Shown piece by piece: positions 35,056 to 48,700 of a DNA stretch of 64,000 bases (position 1 is the first letter of the stretch; the number at the start of each line of letters is the position of its first letter). The position numbers and the translations under genes were made by a program. The stretch covers positions 71,571,568 through 71,635,567 of the forward strand of contig NC_134951.1 of assembly GCF_965638725.1 (NCBI RefSeq), written 5' to 3'. Below the pieces are notes generated by a model. That model made no database searches. It had not been told where the DNA came from and worked only from the letters and a program-made list of their open reading frames with translations. The stretch comes from Aptenodytes patagonicus. Lineage: Eukaryota; Chordata; Aves; Sphenisciformes; Spheniscidae.

Positions 35056-35076
35056 CATCAGGAAGTCATCCTGATG
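35056..35076. repeat. Perfect inverted repeat (8-bp arms, 5-nt loop)
   Basis: The arms catcagga and tcctgatg flank agtca, inside the 9.6 kb intron. It could fold in the nascent ARID1B RNA; no function is visible. Confidence 0.75.
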
Positions 35077-36057
35077 GGTATTACCCTCAAGCTAATTTTG
35101 TTTTGGAAATTTTCAGCTGTAACTGGCCAGCTTGTTTTAAGAATATGCCTTTGAAAATATATGGTCCTCTTCTGTTGTTCCCAAAAGAGAAATATTTTTC
35201 TGTGAGTCTTCCGAGCCAAATACGTATTTGGCCACCTTTTTCACACACAGCACCAGTGGTCCCTTGGAGACTTGGTGGTAAAGCTGGGGACGTGCTTGTG
35301 ACAGGGAAAGTACTCTTGCTGTTCCAGTGTTTATTCAGATTTGGTCAAATAAATTTGTGAAAAATACCTGTTAATATGCAGAGATTATTAGCTTGCTATA
35401 CATTCACTGCCTGGTTTTCTGAAGATCCTGTTTGTACGTATTTCAGGCCGGGGCGAGCAGGACTCTCACTAATTCAGCTCCTGGGTTGATCTGGGCAGTC
35501 TTGAATGTGGAGCTGAGCACGAAAACCTACAGCCAGAAAGCAACCCCACACAAGCTCTCATGGTTACAACTGGAGGTTGGCAAGCAAAGGCAAGGTAACA
35601 GGGTTTCTGACCATCAACAGAACAGGAGAACAGGAGACTGACAAGGGGACTGGGAATCTGGAAAGGAGATACAGATGCTGCTGAGATCAGATTAGAATCT
35701 GAGAAGTCTGAAGTTGCATGGACATGGTACTACACAACAGGAAACACTAAGAAAGCCCAGAAAATGTACCTAATGAGAGTTGAAGTACAGGGAAAGAACC
35801 CTAAGTGGCTGGATGAAGAGACAAAGAGTTCAATACTGGGAAGAGCCCAACACTGGGCATACGAGTGAAATTACATCTTGCGCAAGAGGTTCTTAGATGT
35901 GTGTTCCTTTTCTCAGAGAGTCTGTTTAGAGACGCTCTTTTCCAGCTGTGCAGTACATGTAGGGCAACAGATGAGATGATATAAAGGGCTATATGTGGCA
36001 AAACTTAGAAAACTGGCACCCAGAATTAGTGGATACTCATGTAAATTTTTTGGTACC

Positions 36058-36147
36058 CCAGTTCCTCTTCTGTAGAATGGGAATCATACTACTTTCCCTC
36101 TCAGATGGGTATTGCAAAGACTGATTAATACTTTTTAAAGCCCTCAA
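36058..36147 (+). mobile_element. MIR/CORE-SINE-like relic
   Basis: The stretch cagttcctcttctgtagaat, followed by gggaatcatactactttccc and an AGATGGGTATTGCAAAG-like tail, follows the MIR core (cagtttcctcatctgtaaaa tggggataat). This is family recognition by eye from memory; divergence is high, as expected for an ancient copy. Confidence 0.65.
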
Positions 36148-37235
36148 ATACAGTTGTAGTGAAGACGAGAAAAAAACAAGGAATAAATTTATAACTCTCC
36201 GTCTGAGTCTGGCTGAAAACTGTGGCACAAGTAAGGGCTGTGTACTGAAAAGTGAGGATAACACAAAACACTGAATAGCTCCTCATTCACTGAGCACTGT
36301 TTATTCTGTGCACTGAATGACACAGACATTTCATGGAAAAAATGTCAATGTGACTGCGTAATTAAGAGTGTATTGAACTGTATATACGCAAGGAAACATA
36401 ATTAAGGTTGCAAAGATTATATCTCACTTTTGGCATTTCCTAACCTTTGAGCACTTGACTTTGCATCAAAGCAATATACTTCAAACAGTTTTTGGATATA
36501 GTATGTGCACACAGGTGCCTGCATGCACACACATTAAATGCAAACTAGTCACGTTCTCTCACACATATATTTTACACACATTGCTATTAGCAATGTCTTC
36601 TAATTAAAGAATATGAAAACAACCCTCTTCTCTGTAAGAAAGTACCATATTCCTTTTTCATGTTTCACCTTAAAATTTTCTATTTGCTAAGCTGCTCTCT
36701 GAATTCTTTACATCTATCCTTGCAGGATTTTTATTATGGTAGATGTTTAATTTTGATTGTGGACATCCTGAAATATAAACCGTATCTTTTAAAGTGCTTC
36801 ATAAGCTTCAGTATTAAACACAGAACTAAGAAGGAAGACAAACAACAATGTTCTTTTAGAATAGGCAATCTCTGCTTACATGATTATGCAGCTCACTTTG
36901 GGATGTCCAGCAAAAAACCTGTGTGTACATAGCTACTGAGTTCTTCATCTCACATCCACGTCTAAGCAACGCTTGTCTTTCAAGTGTCATAACAGATTTG
37001 TAAGAATATGCTTTTAACAATAGAAAAGCCATCCAAAATGAAATAAAATGAACATCTTTGTCAGTGAGAAGGTGAGGTCCTACAAACTCTTCCACAGTTC
37101 ACTCAATGGCACGTGTTATTCTTGGCAGCATGGAATTATAGCACTGGCATGGCTTTTTCCTTGCAAAGCCTGCAACGGCAGTAAATACTGCTTTCAGGAA
37201 AGACCCTTTATTTACCAGAACAGAAATATGCAGTT

Positions 37236-37255
37236 AAAAAAAAAAAAAAAAAAAA
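37236..37255. repeat. Run of 20 A
   Basis: A pure A homopolymer with a second A-rich/AAG stretch about 35 bases later. No retroposed gene body is recognisable before it, so a simple repeat is the default reading. Confidence 0.9.
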
Positions 37256-37489
37256 TCTTTCTCTTGCCAGCAATTTTTTCCCTTCAGGAAAAAAAAAAGA
37301 AAAAGAAGAATGCAAGGTCTTGAAACTCCATTAATATGAGGCCTGACATGCTCTCTAGGATATCCCTACCTTTTGCCAGAAGCTACAAATGTATACTCTA
37401 AAGTAAACAATGGAAAGGTTACTGAAGGTTAAGTACATTCACATACTTCAGAGTGAACAGCCAGCCGCCACGCTGGGAAGATAATTTAC

Positions 37490-37870
37490 ACAGCATGAAG
37501 CCAGTGCCCTAGTTAGGCTGGGCTGGGGGCCGCTGGCTGCGGCAGGGCCCCCCCCCGAGGTGGGCGCGGGTGCAAGCATGGGGGCACCTCTGTCTGTCCC
37601 CCCATCCACCCCTCCTGACCCCTCGCCCATCCATCTTCCGTGGGGATTCCCTGGCTGGTCTCATGACACGCTCCATGACATCACCTGCCTGCTAATAATA
37701 GCACTTCAGTCAGCCACCCGCCAGCAGAGACGGATGGGTTTGGTTACAGACGCACTCATTGAATGGCTGTGTCGTGTGGTGTTGTGTCGCGTCCCCCCCC
37801 GCCATTCCCCTCCCCAAGTCTTGTTTCTCTGCTGCCAAGGAAACGCAGGGAACACACTCTTGGCGCGCTC
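37490..37870. promoter_or_regulatory. GC-rich intronic block, possible regulatory element
   Basis: This block contrasts sharply with its AT-rich intron. It carries CpGs, a C-run of about nine bases near 37548, a TGACATCA site near 37677 and an eight-C run near 37793. It could be an intragenic CpG island, enhancer or alternative promoter. No exon is recognised in it. Confidence 0.35.
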
Positions 37871-40800
37871 TGCTCCCTCTTTCCAACACACGCGCACGAT
37901 TTTCCAGGTTTGCTGTAATGAAATCTCTGTTGACATCAGGGCCAGCTGCTCAGTGTTACTCAGGAGCATCCTCAGCTGTACCACTGTGGCCGTCCTCTTC
38001 ATTCAGTGTAGGATAAACCGCTCAGTCTGTAATTTTGAGAGTCATGCATACATAACCACATACTGCAGCTAAGAATTTACAGTGCCAGAGTACAGCAATG
38101 GAAAATAACTCCTTCATGCTGACGCTTTTTAGAAATTTTTTCTCCAGCACCCATTAGTGCTTAGCATAATGGCCCCCAGAATTACTTTCAGTTTAGAACT
38201 TGCCACATACTTTGTGCATATTTTGGTCAAAAATATCAAACACGCATGACAGGAAGAGCATTTTGTCTTTGCACCCACTTCTGGAAAGCCCTGGAGCCCT
38301 AGAAGGATGCGTACGAAGACCTACAAGGCCTCTCTCTCTATAGGGATTTTCTATGCAGCGAAAGAGCAGTCAACAGTTGGCATGGACCTTGGCACGGACC
38401 CAACAATCAGGACATAAGGCCAACAGGGGTCCTCTAATAGCTAGCCTGTCATTAGGCATCTGCTGCTGGTCTTCACTGCTGACGGCATTATCTGACCCAG
38501 ACAGATTTAAGCTGTGATACAAAGGCCTTGGCCTACCACAAGCATGTCTCCAGCTTGCACAGCCTCAGAGGAGTGCAAGCCACAATAAAACACATTCAGG
38601 CCCCCACCTCTCCCTGCGAGTTTTATGAAAGAACAGAAGAGGCTCTGACAGTAGCATGAAGCCAGAACATTTATTCAAATAGGCAGGTAATCCTACCCCT
38701 AACACCTTGGCAACTGTGCAAACCTCTACTGAACAAAGCCAACCAGCCTGTCACTTTGCTGCTCTACCCTCACTCCTTTTTTCAAATTTTTATAATTGCT
38801 GACACTATCCTGAATTGTACTGTGCATAGCACTAAATTATTCACTCCTTTACACACCATTTACCTTATTAATGATGTTGTAAAAACCAAAAGTGATGGGA
38901 GAATCCCAAATACAGTGCTACAAGCAAACGGACTAACACATGGACCCAGATCACTGCCTTCCAGTCCCATAAATTTGACTTACATGTCACACCCTCTCCC
39001 TGACCAGGCTCTTCTATGGGAATCTCCTCACTATGGCTGTTGCACTGTGTTTCCTAGCGTTCCCTCTATGATCACATTCTTCTGTGAGGCAGTCACATAA
39101 TCACCCCCTGGATGCAGGACATCTGCAACAACTGATTTGCTCTGAACTACGTGTCATAGTAGTAGAACTACATCAACATAGGAACTGAATTCTTCTCTGT
39201 ACCAAGGCGGCTGCCAGTCCCTATATATTCTTACATATATTCTCTATATATTTATGAGCAATTGAAATACTTAAGTGTTAAGAGTTTTACAAAGATGAGC
39301 TGATTTTTAAACTCTCATGACCCTGATTTCATAGCATCAGCTGGTTAGAATTGGACAAAATACAACACCATTCCCTCTGAGACAAGTCCCCCTGCTTTTT
39401 TATCAGAATTAACTTCAGCCCTAATACTGTAACTAGTTCTCTGCAAATGGATTGGCTTCAAAGTGGCTCTGCCTACACTGAGCTAACTGCACAACAGAGG
39501 CTAATGGTTAAAGCAAGGACCTTTGGAGGCTACTGTTTCTTGTTGTATTGGGCTCCCGTTTCCTCTGAATGCCAAAGAGTAACAGATTATCTAAAGTACA
39601 TCTACAACTCTACTTCTTTTGTGCAGTTAAAATGTTAATGTTGGTATATACTAAAGGAAAAGGAGCAAGGAAAAAAGCTGACTCTTAAAGAGAACAGGCT
39701 TGTACTCTCTGCAGCATCTATACCTCAGCGGGATTTCATGTACTAAAGCTGATGCACACTGGGAAAGCCTTTCTCCGTACAGAAGTGCAGTCCATTCAGT
39801 GACACAAGCTCTTTTCTTGCCGACAAAACAAACCTTGAGATCTTTGCTTGCTTCCCCCTCTTATAGTCTCTATGTCCTGCTGTGTTTTTATTTTAGAAAA
39901 ATAGTTTCAGTTCTCCGCATAGACAGCTTGCTTGAATGTTATGATAAATTTAAACTTGGACTTTGCCATTTTCATCTGTGGCGTCACGATGCGAAAGGAC
40001 CCTCTAAAAGTGGTACGTCTGACATTGCTATTCCTTTGTTTCAGGTTTACGTATTTAAATAACAAATCTTCATCTCAAAATTCAGCCAATTTACGGTGAT
40101 CATCCCTGAACCAACTACTGAGAGCAGCGTTGGAGGGGGAGGGATAAGGGAGGAGAGAGCAAAGCAAAATACTCTTTAATTTTCATTATTGCTGTTTAGT
40201 TTTAGAAACGGATGAATTTCCTCTTCACCTTCCTTAACAAGTCTAACAGTTTCAGCTCCCCTTACCAGCCTTCTCAGGAGGTGACGGGCACGTCCAACAT
40301 CTTTTATTTTTTTGCAGTGGTGCACATTCAGGACACTCTATGCTCATTTCAGACAGATAAACATTTGGACTATAGGCTTCACTTCTAGTACCAAGTATCT
40401 TTCCCCATCGTCTAAACTTGCCTTGCAAAGTAACCTAGTTATCGTCTCTATTAAATAATCAGCACTGGGTACCTGATAACCCTACGTGTTAACAAGGTGG
40501 AGGAAATATTTAAGGTATTACACAAAGAGATGTACCTAGACTTTAACTCCCCAAAATCCTTACACTGAATACATCAGGCTGAAAAAGATTTAAACCTTAT
40601 CGCCTTTATCTTTTTCTGTACTGACAAAGCACTATCATAACAAATGATCTGGTAAAAGCTAGAACTGTATTATATCATTATAAAGGTCTTTGCAATTTTC
40701 TGGTATCCACGAAAGGAACTTGTCAAACTGGAGCCACGCAGCCTGCAAACTGCCTGGAGAGCTTGCTGGGTCTCCGACTCGCCACTTCCCATTTTCAACC

Positions 40801-41842
40801 AGTGAACTGCACTAACAGAAATTAAGGTATTTAATACTTTCCTAATACTGCCTTCTAATGCAGGAAACTGCTGTAAACATTCCAGGAATTATATTCGCTT
40901 GGCAGCAAAAGGCGGTGGTCTGCCTAACAGTAATTGTGAAGGTAGGTATTAACAGAATTATTTTGTTGGTCAGAAAAGCCTAATCACCAGCAAATCAAAG
41001 GAAATCTTTTCTCTTCCATGGGTAGTCCAGAAGTCAGCACCATAGACTAATACTTACTACACCTTTTCCTATGTACTTAAAATGTTACGACTGAAGAATT
41101 TTCCTGCCTTGAATATCACTCATGACTATCCAATCTTGAGAGTCTTAAGCTGAATTAATTTAGAAAGAAAACAGCATAGTTTCAAACACCACACTGTACA
41201 TGCAAAAAGAACAGCCAAAATCAAGCATTTCCAGTTCCAATTTTTCAGACGAGAAGATAAAGACAGTGATTCTAATGACTTATCTGACACACAGGATTAG
41301 CAACAAAAGAACAGAGAGCGTGCCTCCAAACTACGAGGTCTGGCGGTGGGGATACACCATACTCTCAACTCTCTCCATCTGCCACACATTGAACATGAGC
41401 TGTATCAGAGCAACCATCTGAGACCCACTGATCAGTCCAGCATCTGCCATCCTGACTCCAACTGGAGCTTTACTGACCAATACTTGTGTTAAAAATGCAG
41501 CTTCAGAGTCATACCAAGTAAAGTGCAAGTACCAGAATCTGATCTTTAGATAAATGGACACTCCTTTTAGTGATGGCTGCCTCGTGTCTTACAGCACAAG
41601 CACATCCGTGCAGAATGCTATTCTTTTTACTATGCCAACGTAACTCTGAATATTAAGGGTATGCTGGCGCACACGTCTTTATATGTTAGAGTGAGCAATG
41701 ACAAACTAGACACGACTGCGGACGGCCCTTCAGAGTTAAATCTGACTTGACTCAGGTGCTAGCTCCAAGTTTGAAAACAAGATGCCAACAACATATTTAT
41801 CTTTGTTGCTTGTCCAGCATTCTAAATACATAAGCTGCAACC

Positions 41843-41872
41843 TAGCGAGTTAGCGAGATACTAGCGAGTATC
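41843..41872 (-). repeat. Three copies of CTCGCTA after the exon 5 donor
   Basis: On the plus strand tagcgag occurs at 41843-41849, 41851-41857 and 41862-41868. On the sense strand this is CTCGCTA three times, 50-80 nt downstream of the exon 5 donor. The last copy also sits within a gatact/agtatc inverted repeat (41857-41872). Confidence 0.85.
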
Positions 41873-41918
41873 TTTTGCGTTCAAAAAATGGTTGTGTAAA
41901 AGGCTGCAGTTTTTTTTA

Positions 41919-42128
<210 letters not shown>

Positions 42129-42730
42129 CTAGCAAAATGAACAGCATAAATTGGTTTGCAGCGAAGTGGTTTGTTTAAGTCAGGAGACAAAAAAGGGGGG
42201 GAAAAAGGCAAAAAAAAAAAAAAGCACGTAATGTCTTGGTTTACTTTTTTATTTTCCTTTTAGGTAATGCTCATTACTCCCACACGCAGTAATGCATAGG
42301 CAGCATTTACAGTTATAAAACCATTAAGGAACCTGCTGATAGCTACGTAAAAAGCTTTGCTTGTGGAGAGTCTTCTGCATGGTGCATCTTTTAAATGCCT
42401 TGCACTCTTCCAGGGCCTATGCTCTTCCGTTACCAATCCATCTCCAAGCAAATGCACGCTCGTTCTCCCTCTCTCTGACACCCACCCACACCCACCCCAT
42501 TCTAATTAAAAAGCAGCTTCTAAAAACTAATTCAGAAAGCAATAACAGCATTATTCTGCCATTTAAGTGTTTGAGCATTGATATGAAAAATAAATTTTTC
42601 TCCAAAACAGCCACCAGCTGTCAAACACTTCAGCCTGTAATTCCTGGTTCGAGTCCTTTCACTTTAGGGCATCTTGCAGGGACAGATCAATGATCCTTTG
42701 GCTAGATGAGAGGCAGAGTGAAGCGAGGCC

Positions 42731-42746
42731 CCTTAATTAATTAAGG
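42731..42746. repeat. 16-bp perfect palindrome with TAATTA cores
   Basis: The sequence ccttaattaattaagg equals its own reverse complement and holds overlapping TAATTA homeodomain-type cores. It lies in the intron that splits the ARID domain. Confidence 0.85.
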
Positions 42747-44279
42747 CAGACTTCAAACACACAGGGCTAGTCCAGCAATACTCTGTATTACACTGCTGAC
42801 TGCACAACTCCACTGCGAGTCTTGTTTGCAGTGTAAGGCTGAGAATATTGAAAGACTCTGTTCATGAGTTCCTCAAACACAGCTGATCTGTAATAACAGC
42901 GAAGTTCATTTGTCATCCTGGATGATGCCAGTGGCTCGCTCAGCTGTACCACTCACAACGGCCAGTTGTTTTTGCTGTAATACCTGATGCCTCAGACTTC
43001 ATTCAACCACTTGTGTAATTGCTAGGTATGATCCAAGGAGGGGAGGCAGCACTGAAATAAATGGGCTTTAAATGGCTGAGCATCTCAGCTTTTGTTGGGG
43101 AAGAATCCTGATTCTTGTGTGCCATGATGACTTCTACTTGCCCTGAGGCCTGAGATTTTAATGACTCCAACTTGTATAGCTACAAAGGTTATCGTTAGCC
43201 ATACTGTTCCTAAGCCTTCGTGCCAGCAAAGGAAACATTTCTTACACTTCTCTCAGTGTTTAATAACACTGTAACTGCTGCCAGTCAGCAAAGATCTTTT
43301 GGGGATAGCATTAATAGCAAGCAGGTTGGCATGGCTATGTGAAGTGCTTCTATTTTTCTGGTACATCCTGCAAGAACCCAGGAGTTCAAGGAGAAGACAT
43401 TTTCATAAACTGCCCTTGTTGAGGCTTGAAATCCAGCTACACAGCCCTTTGTGCCTACTGACTTATAGCTAAGTGGTGTGTAATGAACACATTGCATAAT
43501 GCAAACAGAAACATTCACGCCTAAATGCCCGGTATATTGGCATTTAAAAGAAGACTGCCAACAGCTGGTCTGTTCATGTTGGGACCCCATCAATTGCAAC
43601 TATTTGGACAGAAAATATGCACTGCTGCTGCACAGCTCCACTCCCTGTCACTCTCCGGGCAGAATCATGAGATGTGGAGTGCAGCAGTTGGAGCAACAGC
43701 TTTTTAGGAGAGCATGACACAGATGCATTTAAATAAACCTCAGCAAGCAAAGTTCTGCACCTCTCAGTAGCCCCAAACAGATAAACACGGTGATCATTCA
43801 TGTGGGCACACCAGCAAAACCAGGAGCCTTTATTTTCAGTGTCAATTTTTACCAGTACTGAAGCACACACGTTTGTAACTCAAGCTCTTTCAAAAATCAG
43901 TCTAAGTGAACACCTTCTATTCTTTGGCAATGCATAATGTCTGTCACTGCAAATCAACACTCAGTGTCCCAAAATAAAATAAATTTCCATAATGAGCAAA
44001 CATGAATGACTTTCTAGAATATCCCATCTGCCCCCATCTTGCTTAATTTTTGATGCTAAGAGTCATACTATGGGCACAATCACGCTGTATGAGGCAGAGC
44101 AGCTGGATGACACGATTTACCTGTAATAAAGTTACTGAGCTAAAAGTAATCAAATCTTTATGATGCTGGGGGGCATGAGCTGATCACTAGAAATGTCAGG
44201 ATAACATCTCTTACCCATATACAGCATTTAACAACTGGCAAGGTGAACTGTATTAGGTTTCTCTGCCTTCCTTTAATAA

Positions 44280-44340
44280 CAGGAATAGCTAGAATCTCTG
44301 GACTTGAAGGGCCAATGATCTAATTCAGTAGTCGAATCCT
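44280..44340. mobile_element. Possible CR1/L3 LINE-like relic
   Basis: ctggacttgaagggccaatg followed by atctaattcagtagtc resembles the CR1/L3 phrase 'gaagggacc...gatcatctaattcagt'. It is short, diverged and unconfirmed. Confidence 0.4.
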
Positions 44341-45555
44341 ATGTTGTGAGGTGCACTATTCAAAATAGCATTGCAAATAGTACTAATTGATGTTCGACAC
44401 TTCTTTCTTGAACTAACCACACAGATGATTAAAATGTGCTCTCTTTCTGAGGATCTAATTTGTTTGCCATGTTTTTGAGTTCAGATTCTGTAATTAGTGT
44501 AAAATTATATCTATTTAAATATTAAATATTATCTATTTTGTATTAAATATTGCATATACATATTTATCTACATAGCCATGTTTAAGACCTCATCTTGCAA
44601 AGTACTGAACATCCACAAACGTTCTTAAATCCACAGAAATTATGGGTCTCAGCACCTCACAGTAGCTTCTAGCACCTAGCCAGAGTGATCCCCTGGATGC
44701 ACGGGATGCTTTGTAAAAGCACCAGGCAAGGACAGATGACTTTGAATACCAAATCTAAGGCTGCAAATGCTGACCATTTTCTCCTGCTTTCCCCTTTTGA
44801 TGGTGCTAGACAATGGAACAATGTAGTTTTGCTCTGTGGTGGTCAGTCTTACAGAACTCACAAGTGATTTCCAAACATCCTTTTGCAAAACTTCCAGTTA
44901 ACTGGTGAGAACGCAAACCAAAGCTTCTCTCTCCTATCTGTGACTTTTTTATTCTCTTCCTGCTTTCATTTTCCTTCATCTCAATTAAGTAATTCACCTT
45001 TTCCTTGTAATCGTGATGTTTGTAAGGCAACCCAAAATATCCTGTAAGCATTTTCCAAACACAGGGAAAGCACAGTCCGTGTCTAAGAAACAAATGTACC
45101 GTACAGAGACACTCAGAGATGAAAGGTTTGGGACGAAGGACTGTGTTTCGAGAATATATCTGCCACTTCTCTGGAGAGATGAATTGATTCGACCTAGAGG
45201 CAGTATCCCTATCTGGGAAGGATGGGTTTCAAAATCTCCTTTTCCTTTCAGCTCTAGCATGTGTTTGTTTCTTGTTACTTTGATCCAATGGCCTTTTCCT
45301 TTTTTCTTCTCTTAGTGGCATTACTGGATTCCCCATAACAGGTAACAATTTCATCTGTCTACAGCAATGGTCAATCTTGAGTCAAACTGTACAGTTTTAG
45401 GGCAATTATGCAGCCCAAAATGAACTCCAGACAAATACTAAAGCACGAAACTGTTTTCTTCAACAATGTTGTCAGGGCTGAAAACGTAATGGTGTAACCA
45501 GCAGGAAATACTCTAGAAAAAAATGCCTATCGCCTTTTCAAAAGGTTCACTTTCA

Positions 45556-45777
<222 letters not shown>

Positions 45778-48700
45778 CTAAATCGCAAGAAGAAAAAAAA
45801 AAGTTGGGGGAAGGGTGGGAGGGGGAGGGAAAAGAAAGTAAGAAACTCACAACATTGAAAAAGAGAAGATGTCAAACAAACTAAAGCTATCACACAACAG
45901 TCAGGAATGAAGGCTACTAGTTCAGGCACAAACAGTACATTCTGTCCATATACGGAAAATTCAGCTTTTTAAATAAAGGGCCCAAACTCCCCATTTTCAT
46001 ATTTCTTTCACCGATCTGAACTTTGGATCCCAGAAGGCAAGTTTCTGATGTTGCCTCATGTCGTTTTAAGAAGAGGTAGCTCTCACATAGTGCTTCTCAT
46101 CCACTTATCTCAAAGTAATCTCAATTTAATTTGGGTAAAATTAAAAACAAGTTTGTCCCACACAAGTTTACATAATCCTAAAACCAAACCAAATCAACCC
46201 TCTCCCCTTTGCCCCCAGTAAGGGGCTAGAAAACCTGAAAGTGTTCCTGCACAACAGGAATTGCACAGAAGTGGCCTAAGGCGTGAACCACGGCAAACTA
46301 GTACACTGAGGAGTAGTACTCTCTTTAGAGAGTCACAAATGGTTATGCTTTGCTACCTCTTCACACCACCCCTGGCCAAAAAGCAAGATGAGCAAGAGAG
46401 CCTACAGTACAAGGAGACTGGTGGCAATACTCTTTGTGAACTTCCAATTAGCTGCCTGAGCCAATAATGTTTATGAATAGCTACTACTCTCCTCCCTTGA
46501 AAGAGGGCAGAAAATAGCCATCTCACTTGTCCTACCTTGTATTATGACCTGGGGAAAACCAGGGATGCACAGCAATCAGAGCTGAACCACCACCAGGAAA
46601 AGTGAACGAGGTGGAAAGAGCAGAATTCTTTCTCACGTGGCAGAAATGCAGGAGTGAACCCGTTTTCCTGCTGCTATTTGGGCTTTACAGCTAATGAAAG
46701 CTCATGTTATCTTGATGCCCTTTTCTTGTCTATGTGGAGATGGCAGAAAGCACTGAGGCTGCTACACAAGCTGGAACTTCTCACCGTTATCTTTTCTGTG
46801 CAATATAACCCTTTGAGCTGGGCTCTGTGCCATGTGTGGATGGACTACACCCTATCCAAGCTCCCTCTGATCTAACAGCAGAGAGGGGCTGCTGCTACTG
46901 CAGGAAGAGCCTCCTGCTTGCAGAAGGTGAAGTGATTTGCACAGCAGTGGAAGATGGGAGTGGTTCAGAATTAAACACAAGGCAGAAAGACTGATATAAA
47001 GCTTTGGGAAGGGAGCCAAATATATGAAGGGAAACACATCCTTTATGTCTGTATAGTAAAATCCTAAACTTGGTTGTTGACTGCAGTAGACACTTCTTTC
47101 AACTCATCTAGTCAATCACCCTTTCCCTCCTTTGCCTTTTCCTTACTTTGAACAGGAGACAGCACTATTCTGAAGTAAAGAGGAACTCATTTCTAGTTGA
47201 ACATCTCTAAAGAAGACCCTAGCTGTACCTCCCGGATGCTACAGAACCACCCACTTTGTCCGTGCCCCCACATAGCACTGGTGAGGACTGGCACTCAACA
47301 CCATGAAAGATGCAGTGGGGAAGCATCCACCTGCCAATGATTTTAAACGCATTGCCACCATTCATCTTGCACGTTAAGCCTGGAAAATATGACAGGCTCT
47401 GTATCTCCCTCCAGCCATTAGCTGAAACTTGGCAACGCTGGAGGAGAGCCAGGAGAAAAAAAATGTGAAGCCAAAGGGGGGTGACCCAGCAGTTCCATGA
47501 GCCATTGCTGTTCTTTCCAGTGAACAGATACTCATTTTAATTAAATAAATAGCCTCCTGTAAAGTTTTCTGCCTTGCTTCCTGATACTGTAACTTCTTTG
47601 CAGCAGTCCTTCCTCCAGACAGATATTATTACCTTTCTTACTTAGAAATGAGGTGCACTCCTGAATTTACTTGAGCCAGATTCAGTTGTGTTACAACTCC
47701 TACTGAAATCAGAGTCAAGGCTGAATTTGTTTTACTAATACTAAGTGGCTGGCAGGAAAGTACTTTGACGTGAGTCCTGCAGGTTATGCAATGAATGCAC
47801 AAACTGATTCTGTAATGGCAACCAGTTTACTCTAAGCATCACTTGCTATGTATCTGGGCATTTTAAGAAAATCAGTTTAACTCTTTTCAACAAATATACT
47901 TTGTCAAAGATTTTTTTTGGGGGGTGGGTGGAAAGAGGGAAGTAGGCAAGTCATGTTGCTACTAATTTGATTTTGTAGTGAGAACAGATACACGATCACA
48001 TAGGCCTGAACAGCTGAATAAACTGAAGCTACCCCACTACCAACTGCAGTAAGAACAAAGTTACTCTACTGCTCATTAGCATTAATTTTAATCTGACACT
48101 TATGATGCCACAGAACTCACAAAAATGAAGGTGGGAAATTTCAGCTTTTACCCAGCAAATTTTGTATGTGCTTATATTCTAACATATGAGGCAACAAAAT
48201 AGTTTCTATTTCACTTTGATGGTAGTTCACGATTAAGAATGTTCAGATTTACCAGTTTTACGTTTTCATTTTTATATGGTAAGATTCTTTTTTTCAAATC
48301 AGATTCAGAGCAGAATGGAAACCAGTTAAGAATTTTTCATTCTGGGTTTTTCTGCTGTATGTCTCAAATGATGCTGCTTTTCAGCAGTGTGGCAGCAGGT
48401 TCTAAAATGACAGTATAATCTGAAAACTTTTCACAGCTTACAGAAGGTAAGAAGTGTTTCTTACTGTGTGAGCTTTCAGGTTGTCATGCATTGTAAAATG
48501 GGTGCAATTTTCTTCTAAAATGAAATGTTAACTTTAGAAGAATGCACTGGAGGGAAGAATGCTATTCCTCAAGAGTAAAGATCTTTTTCTCTTCTCTATT
48601 TTTATAAATGTAAACATTTAAAAATGACAGATGTGTGCAAGCTAGTCTACACACAAACAAACTTCAGTTCCACACGGGCAGGTTCAGCTGGAAGCCTAAA

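Noticed and set aside
37236..37320. A-run followed by AAG-rich stretch as a poly(A) tail of a retrocopy
   Set aside because: No recognisable mRNA-like body precedes it and no target-site duplication is evident.
42646..42656. ggttcgagtcc, an exact match to a pol III B-box
   Set aside because: No A-box at the right distance and the neighbouring bases do not pair into a tRNA T-arm, so neither a tRNA nor a clear SINE head is supported.
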